Origin: an uncultured Kiritimatiellota bacterium
GTDB taxonomy: Bacteria; Verrucomicrobiota; Kiritimatiellia; RFP12; UBA1067
NCBI GenBank assembly: GCA_934621385.1
Contig: CAKTUI010000008.1
Coordinates: 1-64,000, forward strand
Length of the DNA: 64,000 bases
Reading direction: 5' to 3'
Under the pieces are notes generated by a model. It did no database searches. It was given only the letters and a program-made list of their open reading frames with translations, and was not told the DNA's origin. Of the stretch, positions 34,457-42,510 are shown one piece after another. Every line of letters begins with the position of its first letter. The first letter of the stretch is position 1. The position numbers and the translations under genes were made by a program.

Positions 34457-34783
34457 TCAGAAATGGAGCACCTTCGGCACGTAGCCGTTCGCCTCGTCGG
34501 GCGTCATCTGGGCGAAAGCCATCACAATCAGCCGGTCACCGACCTTGCCCTTGTGCGCGGCGGCCCCGTTCAGGCAGCACACGTGCGACCCACGCTTGCC
34601 CGTAATCGCATACGTCTCGAAACGGTTGCCGTTCTCGACATCCGCCACAAGAATCTTCTCGTAGGGCACGAGACCAACGGCTTCCATGTCATCCGGATCG
34701 AGCGTCAGCGAACCCTCATAGTCAAGACACGCCTCCGTGACGCGAATGCGGTGCAACTTTGCCTTCAAAATCTGAATCAACAT
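34457..34783 (-). CDS. panD: Aspartate 1-decarboxylase proenzyme
   Basis: A 108-residue PanD, the pyruvoyl enzyme that makes beta-alanine for pantothenate and CoA. Hallmarks are KLHRIRVTEACLDYEGSLTLD with the self-cleavage Gly24-Ser25 bond (Ser becomes the pyruvoyl group), Lys9, Tyr58 in RFETYAI and NGAAAHKG. Length is normal. The frame is open much further upstream, but family alignment and the promoter at 34814-34822 place the start at 34783. It is a single-gene unit. Confidence 0.95.
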   Translation of the reverse strand: MLIQILKAKLHRIRVTEACLDYEGSLTLDPDDMEAVGLVPYEKILVADVENGNRFETYAITGKRGSHVCCLNGAAAHKGKVGDRLIVMAFAQMTPDEANGYVPKVLHF

Positions 34784-34813
34784 CTTTTTATCGTCCTTGT
34801 ATGGGGAGCGACT

Positions 34814-34822
34814 ATTATACCA
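34814..34822 (-). promoter_or_regulatory. Extended -10 promoter of panD
   Basis: Minus-strand TGGTATAAT in the context TTTATGGTATAAT, 30 nt before the panD ATG. Upstream of it (34825-35095) is a 270-bp region with GCGGCA/TGCCGC boxes and no gene. Confidence 0.6.
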
Positions 34823-35097
34823 TAAAGCGCAAGTTCGGGGGCTTGCGCGGCAGATTGAACTGCCGCGCCTGCACCATCTGAACGCCTGCGCGGCATTCGA
34901 GCCGCTGCGCGTGAGAAGACTCTCCCGTGCGCATCCCAGCCATCCGTCGTGCGCACCACAAAACGCCGCGATGCGCATGGCATCGCTCAATCTGCCGCAA
35001 CACGGCTTCCCGTGACTTCTGTGATTCAATGCCCCATCCCTTTGCCGTTTTGCCGCGACAGCCGTCCAACAGGCGCACAAACACCGTGAGCCGATTT

Positions 35098-35106
35098 TGG
35101 TATAAT
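35098..35106 (+). promoter_or_regulatory. Extended -10 box directly before the phytase-like gene
   Basis: TGGTATAAT in the context TTTTGGTATAAT, with 8 nt between the box and the ATG at 35115. Transcription would begin at or beside the start codon, and there is no room for a ribosome binding site. Confidence 0.6.
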
Positions 35107-35114
35107 ACGCCCCC

Positions 35115-36821
35115 ATGAGACGCAAAGGACAACAGGTCATCTCCGCATGGGTCGGGCTCTTCTCGGCCTTCGCGGCACTTGCGTCCGTCTCAATCGAAAA
35201 TGCGGGGACACTGCAATCTGCCGCGCTCCCGGCGTTTGCCGATATGAGTGGCGTTTCCTGGTGCGGTTCGACCAACGCCTCCTTCTATGTCGTGCGGGAT
35301 GGTGGGGCCGTCGTCTCAAACGGATGCTACCTCCACCGCATGAGCGTCGAGCTGGACAATCGTGGTCGCATGACGACACCACCCAAACTGAGCGAGGGCA
35401 TTCTCCTCCACGGAGCGCACGACGCAGAAGGCATTGCCCGCGATCCGCTGACCGGCACCATCTGGATTTCCGACGAATACGATACCTCCATCCGCGAATA
35501 CGACCCCGAAACAGGCAGGCAGACGGGGAATGATGTCGAAATCCCCGCCTTCGTCGTCAAGGGAACACGCAGCAACCTCTCCCTCGAATCGCTCACCATC
35601 TCCCCCGATGGGCGGACGATGTGGACGGCCAACGAGGAAGCACTGATAGACGACGGCGCGACGGCCGTCGCAAGTGCAACCGGGACGGTCGTCCGCCTCA
35701 TCCGGTTCACCCGACTTGATGCATTCGACCCGTGGAAACTCTCGGGCATGTGGGCCTACCGCTGCGACCCCGTCGGCAAAAGTCACCCCGTGAACAGCGG
35801 CGTTTCGGATCTCTGCGCCCTTCCCGATGGCTCGCTCCTCGTCCTCGAACGTGAATGCTCATACGAGACGCTCGGGCTGACGCACATCTACCGTCCAAGC
35901 CTTGCGGGTGCAACGGATGTGAGCGACAGGGCCTCCCTCACCAACGCGACCTACACGGCCGTCTCAAAAGGCGAACCCCTCTACACGGCACGGGACGGCC
36001 GATTCTTCAAGGAGGGCCTGACCTCCATCGCCATCTCCTGCTACGAGGGACTTGGACTCGGCCCGCGCAACCCGGATGGAACCTACAACCTGATGATGGT
36101 CTCCGACGGCGGAGCCATCGCCAACAAGCGCTGGATGTTCCTCTCGGCCACCGCCAAGACGCAGGCGTTCATCCGCGCCCTCCGACTCTATGGACTGGAT
36201 GACGACGGCTCCTTCAGCGTCCTCGCGCCCCAGAGAACGCTCGCCCAGTCCGAGAAAACCCAAACCCCGTCCTGGCGAATCGGCCTCGGCGGCTTCGGGC
36301 GCGGGGGCATCCGCACGGACATGAACACCTTCGGCAAGAACAACCGCGCCGACCACTATGGAATTGAAATGGACGTTCAGCGCAACCTCCTCCAGTCGGA
36401 CAAGTATGACCTCTGGCTGGGACTTGGCGGGGCGTACGGGCCGCGGCAGGGCGGTGCATTCGCCGGAAATGCCGCGAAACTCAGCACGGGCGAGTTCCGT
36501 CTCATGACGATTCCCCAGCGCTACCTGACGGACGACTTCGCCCTTGGGTTGCGCCTCGGGGCAAGTTTCAACTGGCTCAACGTCAAGTCCTCCACAGCGC
36601 AGGCAACCGCATTTCAGGATGCCTCAAAATCCGATACGCAATTTGCCGCGCAGGCGATTCTCGGTGTGCAGGCGACCTACATGCTAAACGATCGCGTCGG
36701 ACTCTACGGGAATTTCGACTGGCGGCTCGGTGACGAGGCCTCATTCAACACTCGCGCCGGGGAAAGCACCGTGGACATGAGCGGGTGGCTCTGGAGCACG
36801 GGCGCAATCCTGACATTCTAA
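35115..36821 (+). CDS. Phytase-like esterase domain fused to an outer-membrane beta barrel
   Basis: A 568-residue protein with a signal-like N-terminus (about 1-25). Residues about 40-380 resemble the 'esterase-like activity of phytase' propeller domain: LHGAHDAEGIARDPLTGTIWISDEYDTSIREYDPETG, SLESLTISPDGRTMWTANEE and DLCALPDGSLLVLERE. Residues about 390-568 are amphipathic strands with Gly/aromatic pattern (YDLWLGLGGAYG, DFALGLRLGASFNWL, GLYGNFDWRLGD) ending in GAILTF, a terminal Phe typical of outer-membrane barrels. It therefore looks like a phosphoesterase tethered to the outer membrane by its own barrel. Substrate unknown. It is one of few plus-strand genes. Confidence 0.75.
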   Translation: MRRKGQQVISAWVGLFSAFAALASVSIENAGTLQSAALPAFADMSGVSWCGSTNASFYVVRDGGAVVSNGCYLHRMSVELDNRGRMTTPPKLSEGILLHGAHDAEGIARDPLTGTIWISDEYDTSIREYDPETGRQTGNDVEIPAFVVKGTRSNLSLESLTISPDGRTMWTANEEALIDDGATAVASATGTVVRLIRFTRLDAFDPWKLSGMWAYRCDPVGKSHPVNSGVSDLCALPDGSLLVLERECSYETLGLTHIYRPSLAGATDVSDRASLTNATYTAVSKGEPLYTARDGRFFKEGLTSIAISCYEGLGLGPRNPDGTYNLMMVSDGGAIANKRWMFLSATAKTQAFIRALRLYGLDDDGSFSVLAPQRTLAQSEKTQTPSWRIGLGGFGRGGIRTDMNTFGKNNRADHYGIEMDVQRNLLQSDKYDLWLGLGGAYGPRQGGAFAGNAAKLSTGEFRLMTIPQRYLTDDFALGLRLGASFNWLNVKSSTAQATAFQDASKSDTQFAAQAILGVQATYMLNDRVGLYGNFDWRLGDEASFNTRAGESTVDMSGWLWSTGAILTF

Positions 36822-36873
36822 CAAGAGTCGTGCGCCCGCGTCGCGTAAGGGGGAAAACGACGAACGCCGCGCT

Positions 36874-37737
36874 TTAGCGGGCGAGGAGGTTGAGCAGGCT
36901 CACGACCAGCCGCCCCGTCGTCAGAAAGGAGTCGACCGACAGCTTGTCCACCGTGTCCTGCGGCGTATGCCAGTAGTCGTTCCGCCCCGGCGCACTGCCA
37001 TACTCGAAGTCGATGAGATCGATGGCACTGAAGCCCACATCCATAAAGGCGACATGGTCATCCTGGACGACCTCGGGAACGCGCACGACCTTCCCTTCGG
37101 GGAGACCGGCCCGCCGCGCCGCATGCAGGGCGATTCTCGCCAGCGTCTCGCTTCCGTTCGAGGGAATCGTAATCCGCAAGTCCCTGTCGCCCAGCATATC
37201 GAGGCAGATGACAGCCCGCACATCCAGCCCCTGCTCCTTGAAGGTGGCCGCCATGCGCCGCGAACCCCAGAACCCATCGTCCGCACCGTAGGAAACCATG
37301 CTTTCTTCGCCATCCGTCCACGCCAGCATCACATTTGCGGACGGGGCCTGTCGGTTCGTCAGCAAATCGGCCAGGGTAATCAGAAGCCCCGTCGTCGAAG
37401 CCCCGTCATTCGCCCCCGGACACGAAACGCCGCTCTTCGTGTCAAAATGCGAAACAATGACAGTCCACGGCTCACCCGGCTTCACGAGAAAGCCGCACAT
37501 CAAGTTCGTGAACGTGCGCTCACCACGCGGCGTCATGGCCGTGAACCGATCGCGGCGGATGTCCGCCCCGAAAAGGCTGACGCGGTCAAGAATCCAGTTC
37601 GAGGCCAATCTGCCGCGAATCGTCCCCGCGTCACGCGGCGTACACTCCTCGACAAACGCGGCAGTCTGTTCAAGGGCATTGGTGGCATCGTGCGGCGAAA
37701 AGACAAGCGCCGCCGCCAAAAAGGGCAGAATCATCAT
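36874..37737 (-). CDS. M28-family zinc peptidase-like protein
   Basis: A 287-residue protein with a short hydrophobic N-terminus (signal or anchor) and the M28/glutaminyl-cyclase fold. Zinc ligands are visible in order: SHFDTK (His), GANDGAST (Asp), WTDGEES (catalytic and ligand Glu), CLDMLGD (Asp) and DYWHTPQDT (His). Family members are aminopeptidases or glutaminyl cyclases; the length and DGEE pattern fit the glutaminyl-cyclase-like branch. It starts 4 bp beyond the parB stop, so co-transcription with parB is likely but functionally unexplained. Confidence 0.85.
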   Translation of the reverse strand: MMILPFLAAALVFSPHDATNALEQTAAFVEECTPRDAGTIRGRLASNWILDRVSLFGADIRRDRFTAMTPRGERTFTNLMCGFLVKPGEPWTVIVSHFDTKSGVSCPGANDGASTTGLLITLADLLTNRQAPSANVMLAWTDGEESMVSYGADDGFWGSRRMAATFKEQGLDVRAVICLDMLGDRDLRITIPSNGSETLARIALHAARRAGLPEGKVVRVPEVVQDDHVAFMDVGFSAIDLIDFEYGSAPGRNDYWHTPQDTVDKLSVDSFLTTGRLVVSLLNLLAR

Positions 37738-37741
37738 AAAA

Positions 37742-38716
37742 TTAGTCGACCTTCAGACCAATCATGGAAATAACCCGGTCAAGGTCGTCATTGTCAAAGA
37801 AATCAATCTCAAGAACGCCCTTCGTGTGCTTGCCATTGGCATGGGTCACGCCGCTCGTCAGACGGACGGCACACCCAAGATGCTTCTTGAGCTTATCCGT
37901 CAGGCTACGAACATAGCCCTCGGGAAGGTCGGGCGTACCAGAGTGGACGACCGACACCGGCTTGTGGAGCCGGTCGACCTTCTTCTCCAAGGCCCGAACC
38001 GTCAGTTGGTCGTTCACGCAGTCCCGCGCCAAGAGGACACGATCCTTCTCGTCATCGACTGACAGCAGGACTTTCGCGTGCCCAACCGACAGCAATTTCG
38101 TCTGAATCAGGGCCTTAACCTCGTCGGGCAACTCAAGTAGACGCGTCGCATTCGCCACCGTCGCACGGCCCTTGCCGACTCGGTCGGCGACCTCCTGCTG
38201 CGTCAGATTGAACCGCTCCTGAAGCGTCCGATAACTGACAGCCTCCTCAATCGGGTTCAGATCCTCGCGCTGAAGGTTCTCAGTCGTCGTCATGGCGGCG
38301 GCCGTCAGGTCGTCCGCCTCAATCAGCGTGACGCGAATCTTCGTCCAGCCAATCAGCTGGGCGGCACGAAGACGGCGCTCACCGGCGATCAGCTCATAGC
38401 GCCCCGCCGCATTCTTGCGGACGGTCGGCGGCTGTACAAGACCGTTGTTCTTGAGCGATTCGCCAAGTTCGCGAAGCTCCTCCTCCTTAAAGTCGCGGCG
38501 CGGCTGATAGGGACTGCGCTCAATGTCGGCAATCTTCAGCTCAAGCGGCGCACCGGCCGAAATCGCCGGCACGGGCAACGGCGCAACGGGAACACGCGAA
38601 CCGCCGGACGCAAGAAGTCCGTCCAGCCCACGGCCAAGACCGTGCTTCTTCTCAACGCGCACGGGGGCCTTGGAGGTCCCCGTCGCTTTCTTCAGGAATG
38701 GATTCGGCTTCGCCAC
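37742..38716 (-). CDS. parB: ParB/Spo0J-type partition protein
   Basis: A 324-residue ParB. Domains: N-terminal LGRGLDGLLA (ParA-interaction segment near residue 26), ParB nuclease-like CTP-binding domain with SPYQPRRDF, GERRLRAAQL and TTTENLQREDLNPIEEA (about 65-160), helix-turn-helix QQEVADRVGKGRATVANATRLL, and a C-terminal dimer domain. It would spread from parS sites on the chromosome during segregation. No parA gene is adjacent, which is unusual because parA usually precedes parB. No TGTTTCACGTGAAACA-like parS was noticed. Confidence 0.92.
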   Translation of the reverse strand: MAKPNPFLKKATGTSKAPVRVEKKHGLGRGLDGLLASGGSRVPVAPLPVPAISAGAPLELKIADIERSPYQPRRDFKEEELRELGESLKNNGLVQPPTVRKNAAGRYELIAGERRLRAAQLIGWTKIRVTLIEADDLTAAAMTTTENLQREDLNPIEEAVSYRTLQERFNLTQQEVADRVGKGRATVANATRLLELPDEVKALIQTKLLSVGHAKVLLSVDDEKDRVLLARDCVNDQLTVRALEKKVDRLHKPVSVVHSGTPDLPEGYVRSLTDKLKKHLGCAVRLTSGVTHANGKHTKGVLEIDFFDNDDLDRVISMIGLKVD

Positions 38717-38724
38717 CGCAGGTA

Positions 38725-39438
38725 TTAGAAATAGGCGTTGACGATCGGGAGGACCTTCAGCTGGTTATCCATGATGATGTTCACGATACCAATCTGGAAG
38801 CCCCACGGGCAACGTTCGGCAAAGTTCACGATGCCGATCTGGCAGCCGTGCAGTTCGTTGGCCATGTTGAAGATACCCGCCAGCTGGCAGCCGTAGGCAA
38901 CCTCGGCAATGTTCACGCCGATTGCGCCCTGGAAACCATAGAGCTGCTTCTTCGTAATGTTCACGAGGCCCGACATCTGCCAGCCCCACAGCTCGTCCTG
39001 GAAGCTGCCGAGGAACTCAAGGTCAAGACCCCAGAAGTTCTTGCGGTAACCGAAACCGCCCGCCTCAACGCCATAGACCGTGCCCTGGCTGATGTTCGCA
39101 CCCAGCGTCAGGCGCATACCATAGACATCCTCGTCCATCGCGTAGTTGAAGAGACCCGCGACCTGGAGGCCCGCCATCGTGTCACGCGTCGTCATGCCAA
39201 GCCCGCCAATTCCGAGACCGTACATCAGGGGCGCATCGGAATAAAACAGGTTGAGATCAAGGCCAAAGACATCCCACTTCGCAAGGCCCCACGGAAGCTG
39301 CACCGGCGAAGCCAAGCCGAACGCAACGGGAGTCCAGCCAATGGCGCCCGACTCTTCTTCTTCCGCCTCCTCTGCGAACGCAGGAACCGCCGCCGCAAGC
39401 GCAAACGCCGCGATACCGACCTTAATCAAACGATTCAT
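38725..39438 (-). CDS. Exported protein with GxQxG surface repeats
   Basis: A 237-residue protein with a signal peptide (MNRLIKVGIAAFALAAAVPAFA) and a series of related beta units: GLQVAGLFN, GVEAGGFG, GWQMSGLVN, GFQGAIGVN, GCQLAGIFN, GCQIGIVN and GFQIGIVN. This repeat type is found in surface or outer-membrane-associated proteins of spirochaetes and other Gram-negatives (LA_2272-like); function is unknown. An AAAGGAG ribosome site stands about 12 nt before the ATG. It is followed by parB after 8 bp. Confidence 0.65.
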   Translation of the reverse strand: MNRLIKVGIAAFALAAAVPAFAEEAEEEESGAIGWTPVAFGLASPVQLPWGLAKWDVFGLDLNLFYSDAPLMYGLGIGGLGMTTRDTMAGLQVAGLFNYAMDEDVYGMRLTLGANISQGTVYGVEAGGFGYRKNFWGLDLEFLGSFQDELWGWQMSGLVNITKKQLYGFQGAIGVNIAEVAYGCQLAGIFNMANELHGCQIGIVNFAERCPWGFQIGIVNIIMDNQLKVLPIVNAYF

Positions 39439-39629
39439 TTTATCTAATCTCCTTTTACTAGGTGAAATCTTGCACGTATTTTACTCTATTTGGGGCGCTC
39501 GTGTCAATGTGGAACCAGAAAATACTCACAGAAAAGTGCAAGGGCCGGAAAACACGGTCAACAGGCAACCACGCACCCTCCCATCCCCCCACGACACCGT
39601 CCCCCATCCGAAGAAATAAGCCGCCCCAC

Positions 39630-39651
39630 AATTGTCGTCATAAAGACAATT
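39630..39651. promoter_or_regulatory. Inverted repeat, likely HipB-type operator
   Basis: AATTGTC (39630-39636), an 8-nt spacer and GACAATT (39645-39651), overlapping promoter-like AT-rich sequence 42 bp before the HTH gene. The spacing fits a dimeric XRE/HipB operator, so autorepression is likely. Confidence 0.5.
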
Positions 39652-39692
39652 ATGATGTAATATCCGCATCTTCTGCTCTTATAAGAACAGTG

Positions 39693-39995
39693 ATGCTGTA
39701 CCTGACACGACAAGAAATACTGCACACGCTTGGCGCGAGCATACGCTCGGCGCGACTGGCGGACAACCTCTCACTTGAGACATTGGCCGCACGAAGTGGC
39801 ATCTCGGTCTCGGCTCTTCGAAATCTTGAGAATGGGAAGAACGCCTCGACCGTGACGCTTCTGGAGGTCTGCCGCACCCTGCGTCGGACGGACTGGATTC
39901 TCAACATCGCGCCACCGGAAATAAATGACGCGCTCTTCGACCGCGCTGAACCGAAGAAACGCCTCCGCGCCTCACCAAGGAGAAAAACGCCATGA
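39693..39995 (+). CDS. HipB-like XRE antitoxin, orphan
   Basis: A 100-residue protein with an XRE helix-turn-helix (about residues 12-70): LGASIRSARLADNLSLETLA, SGISVSALRNLENGKNAS and VTLLEVCRTLRRTDW, the pattern of HipB-type antitoxins that pair with HipA kinases. The basic C-terminus (KKRLRASPRRKTP) fits DNA contact. Its stop overlaps the start of a hipA-like frame as ATGA, the usual hipBA arrangement, but that toxin frame ends after 19 codons. A DNA-binding repressor left without its toxin is the simplest reading. Confidence 0.8.
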   Translation: MLYLTRQEILHTLGASIRSARLADNLSLETLAARSGISVSALRNLENGKNASTVTLLEVCRTLRRTDWILNIAPPEINDALFDRAEPKKRLRASPRRKTP

Positions 39996-40051
39996 CAAGT
40001 TTCCGCCATGTCACCCGCATCAACGTGTCCCTCTGGGGAAATCGTGTGTAA
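39992..40051 (+). pseudogene. 5' stub of a hipA-like toxin gene
   Basis: An ATG overlapping the hipB-like stop encodes MTSFRHVTRINVSLWGNRV and then TAA. VxLWGxxVG is the standard N-terminus of HipA kinases, and the sequence breaks exactly where the next Gly should be. Everything downstream is unrelated and on the other strand, so the gene was cut by an insertion or deletion at about 40049. Confidence 0.75.
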
Positions 40052-40057
40052 CGCGCC

Positions 40058-40477
40058 TTACCAATCCCACCTTTTTGGCCGCGCCCATTTCTCTCTAGGG
40101 GCATAACGCGCCGCATGGGGCAAGGCAATCCCGCCAAGGAGGTTGTTCAATTCCACAAGTTCAATCGCATCCGGTTCTGCTCCATAACCGCACAGAGACT
40201 GATGCGACAGTGCAAATGCCGTAGCTAATACATGAAACATTTTATCATCAATGCTTAGGCGATCGTGCGCAACCAGTTCGGAGACCGTCATGACTTGCGA
40301 GAACCTATATTTGCAATTCTTGTTTGCACTTTCAACGGGCAGTCTTAAGCGATGGAAAATACTTCCACCACCAGAATAACAAATCGGTCTACCATCTAGT
40401 ATCTGTTCACACAAGTTCATAAACGGCATAACGCGTATCAAGTCTTGATTCTCATATTGCCCTCTCAGAATAGACAT
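40058..40477 (-). CDS. Hypothetical protein, probably 5'-truncated
   Basis: A 139-codon frame from ATG 40477 with protein-like content (NLCEQILDGRPICYSGGGS, RFSQVMTVSELVAHDRLSID) and lower GC than neighbours. No family is recognised. The same frame continues upstream through plausible sequence (INFRRSALFHFSFGDADNL) until it meets the repeat at 40546 and its G/C tract. In the present 13-nt tract, an upstream GTG frame is out of phase with it; a 14-nt tract would join them. It may be a remnant or a phase-variable gene. Confidence 0.45.
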   Translation of the reverse strand: MSILRGQYENQDLIRVMPFMNLCEQILDGRPICYSGGGSIFHRLRLPVESANKNCKYRFSQVMTVSELVAHDRLSIDDKMFHVLATAFALSHQSLCGYGAEPDAIELVELNNLLGGIALPHAARYAPREKWARPKRWDW

Positions 40478-40576
40478 AAGATTATCAGCGTCCCCAAATG
40501 AGAAATGGAAAAGGGCACTGCGGCGGAAGTTGATTCCGTCGGCACAAAAGCCTTGATTTGAACGCGGACTGTTACT

Positions 40577-40589
40577 GGGGGGGGGGGGG
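40577..40589. repeat. 13-nt G homopolymer
   Basis: Thirteen consecutive G on the plus strand (C on the minus strand), inside repeat copy 1 between a promoter-like box (40687-40695, minus strand TGGTAAACT) and the ORF at 40477. The matching tract in copy 2 has 15 G. Confidence 0.85.
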
Positions 40590-40810
40590 TATTTTTTGCA
40601 CACAAGCCCGCCAACGCAAGATTTTGCGCCGCTACGCCCTCAACTGGACAAGCCACAACTAAGCCCGACCCCACATCTCGTCCAATAGTTTACCATAATC
40701 CACTTCCCCTGTGCGCAACAAAAGGCGCAGAAACTGCACATATAATGAGTCAGCAAGAAACGGAAAGACCGCTGGTGTTTCGCAGAAAGTGCCGCGCACG
40801 CGTCAGATTG

Positions 40811-40900
40811 TCGGGGGATGCGCATCTCCCGACCTTTGGGTTGCGCAAGTCGACATCCTTAGGTTGCGCAACCTAACACCCCCGGGATGCGCATCCCCCG
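40811..40900. repeat. Cluster of short palindromes
   Basis: Within the extra segment of repeat copy 1: GATGCGCATC near 40817-40826, the perfect 14-bp palindrome AGGTTGCGCAACCT (40861-40874) and GGGATGCGCATCCC (40884-40897). The two GATGCGCATC palindromes flank the third. No coding frame explains them. Confidence 0.6.
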
Positions 40901-41169
40901 CCCCTCCCCTTCGCCTTCGAAGGACGCATGGTCGTCTTTTGCCCTATCACCCAAACCAACCGGGAAAACAAGCCATTATCAGTCAAATGCAAAGTGCCGC
41001 GCCTTCACAACGCATGCGCGGCGGTTTGAGACTTGGAACAAACGGTCATCTCGCGCCCAAAGCGGGAGGTGGCCGATGCGCAACCTGGAACTTCATGCCG
41101 TCCTAACTGGAACTCGTGCGAGTTGCAAGTCCAACTCCCAAAAGTCCCACGCTCAGAAGTGCCGCGAAC

Positions 41170-42495
41170 TCACTTGCCGACGCAGAAATGCGAGAACAGC
41201 GAATCCAACAGGTCGCTCGAATAAGTCGCCCCAATGAGGCGACCCAGTGTTTCCGCACACGAACGAACCGCATTCGCCAACAGCACAAGGTCGTCCCCAA
41301 GACTTTCTGTCCCTACCAGCGCGGCAGATGCGGACTGCAAAAGCGACATTTCACGCTCACTCGTGCTGACAAGTCCATCTGTTGCACCACCGGCAAGCGA
41401 TTCCAGTCGTCCCACAATCGCTCGCTTCAGCTTCTCAAGCCCCTCCCCCGTCACAGAACTGACGCGGAGTGCCGCGCTCGCATCCTCGTGCGGATGCAAA
41501 TCACACTTGGAACTGATTCGCAGAACCTTTTCCCTATCCAAAACCGCCGCTCCCGAACCGTGTGTAGCCGCCTCCGCCATCTCCGAATCCGAAAGAAGAA
41601 GGACGATGTCCGCACGCGCAACGAGTGCCTCGGCCCGCTTCACGCCCTCGGCTTCGATGTCATCCCCCGTTTCACGCAGGCCCGCCGTGTCCACGAGGCG
41701 GATGGGCCATCCGTCGAGGTCGAGTCCCTCCTCAATTGAATCACGCGTTGTGCCCGGGGTTGACGAGACAATGGCGCGGCAGTCACCCAAGAGCGCATTC
41801 ATGAGGGAACTCTTGCCCGCATTCGGCGGACCGGCCAAGACCACCAACGCACCTTCCCGCAGCAGGCGACCTCCACGAGCCCCTTTCTGCGCGTCGGCAA
41901 TGGCGCGGGTCAGCGCCCCTGCCTCACGCCTCACGCCGTCCCAAAAATCCGTCGGCAGTTCCTCCTCCGAGATGTCGAGGGCGTGTTCAAGTGTCGTCGA
42001 AAGTGAGAGTGCTCGGTCGTAAAGGACGCGGTATTCCGTCCGCTTGGCACCATTCAGCCGCGCCAGCGCATCATCCGCCGCACGGTCGGTCTTCGCATCG
42101 ACGAGTTCAATGACGCTTTCGGCCTCCGACAGGTCAAGTTTCCCATTGAGGAAGGCTCGTTCGGTAAATTCGCCGCGCCGCGCCAGTCGTGCCCCCGCTG
42201 CGAAACAGGCCTCCAAAATGCGCTGCGGCGTCACGCTTCCACCATGGCACTGGAATTCGACGACATCCTCTCCCGTATAGGAATGAGGGCTACGAAAGGC
42301 GAGAACGACAGCCGAATCGAGCAGATGACCCGCCGAATCGTGCAACGCGGCATAGGCGATACGCCCGGGTGTCGGGGGCCGCCCGGAGAGCGCCCGCGCG
42401 ACCTCAAAAGCCTCGGGACCGCTCACCCGAACAACGGCAATGCCACCGCGCCCAGGCGCAGTGGCAATTGCCGCGATTGTTCGAATCTCGTCCAT
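41170..42495 (-). CDS. mnmE: tRNA modification GTPase MnmE
   Basis: A 441-residue MnmE, which with MnmG adds carboxymethylaminomethyl groups to wobble uridines of tRNAs. Domain order is an N-terminal tetrahydrofolate-binding domain (TIAAIATAPGRGGIAVVRVSG; SYTGEDVVEFQCHGG), a helical domain and an inserted G domain (G1 GPPNAGKSS; G3 DTAG; an SKCD motif in place of NKxD), ending in the catalytic C-terminal FCVGK. Length and order are normal. The final Cys-containing motif is intact. It is followed in the transcript direction by repeat copy 1 and preceded by the antiporter gene 15 bp away. Confidence 0.95.
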   Translation of the reverse strand: MDEIRTIAAIATAPGRGGIAVVRVSGPEAFEVARALSGRPPTPGRIAYAALHDSAGHLLDSAVVLAFRSPHSYTGEDVVEFQCHGGSVTPQRILEACFAAGARLARRGEFTERAFLNGKLDLSEAESVIELVDAKTDRAADDALARLNGAKRTEYRVLYDRALSLSTTLEHALDISEEELPTDFWDGVRREAGALTRAIADAQKGARGGRLLREGALVVLAGPPNAGKSSLMNALLGDCRAIVSSTPGTTRDSIEEGLDLDGWPIRLVDTAGLRETGDDIEAEGVKRAEALVARADIVLLLSDSEMAEAATHGSGAAVLDREKVLRISSKCDLHPHEDASAALRVSSVTGEGLEKLKRAIVGRLESLAGGATDGLVSTSEREMSLLQSASAALVGTESLGDDLVLLANAVRSCAETLGRLIGATYSSDLLDSLFSHFCVGK

Positions 42496-42510
42496 CTGGG
42501 GGCGAACCCC

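Larger units (their letters stand above)
40546..41150. repeat. Direct repeat copy 1 (with internal insertion)
   Basis: Starts AAAAGCCTTGATTT and shares collinear, gapped similarity with 61367-61772, including TTTACCATAAT, CGCAAGATTTTGCGCC, GCCGCGCCTTCACAACG and an identical stretch of about 33 nt around AACTCGTGCGAGTTGCAAGT (41111-41130). Copy 1 has about 200 extra bases between two GTGCCGCGC boxes (about 40790-40990). No transposase is encoded. In both copies a minus-strand gene begins just left of the repeat. Confidence 0.75.
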
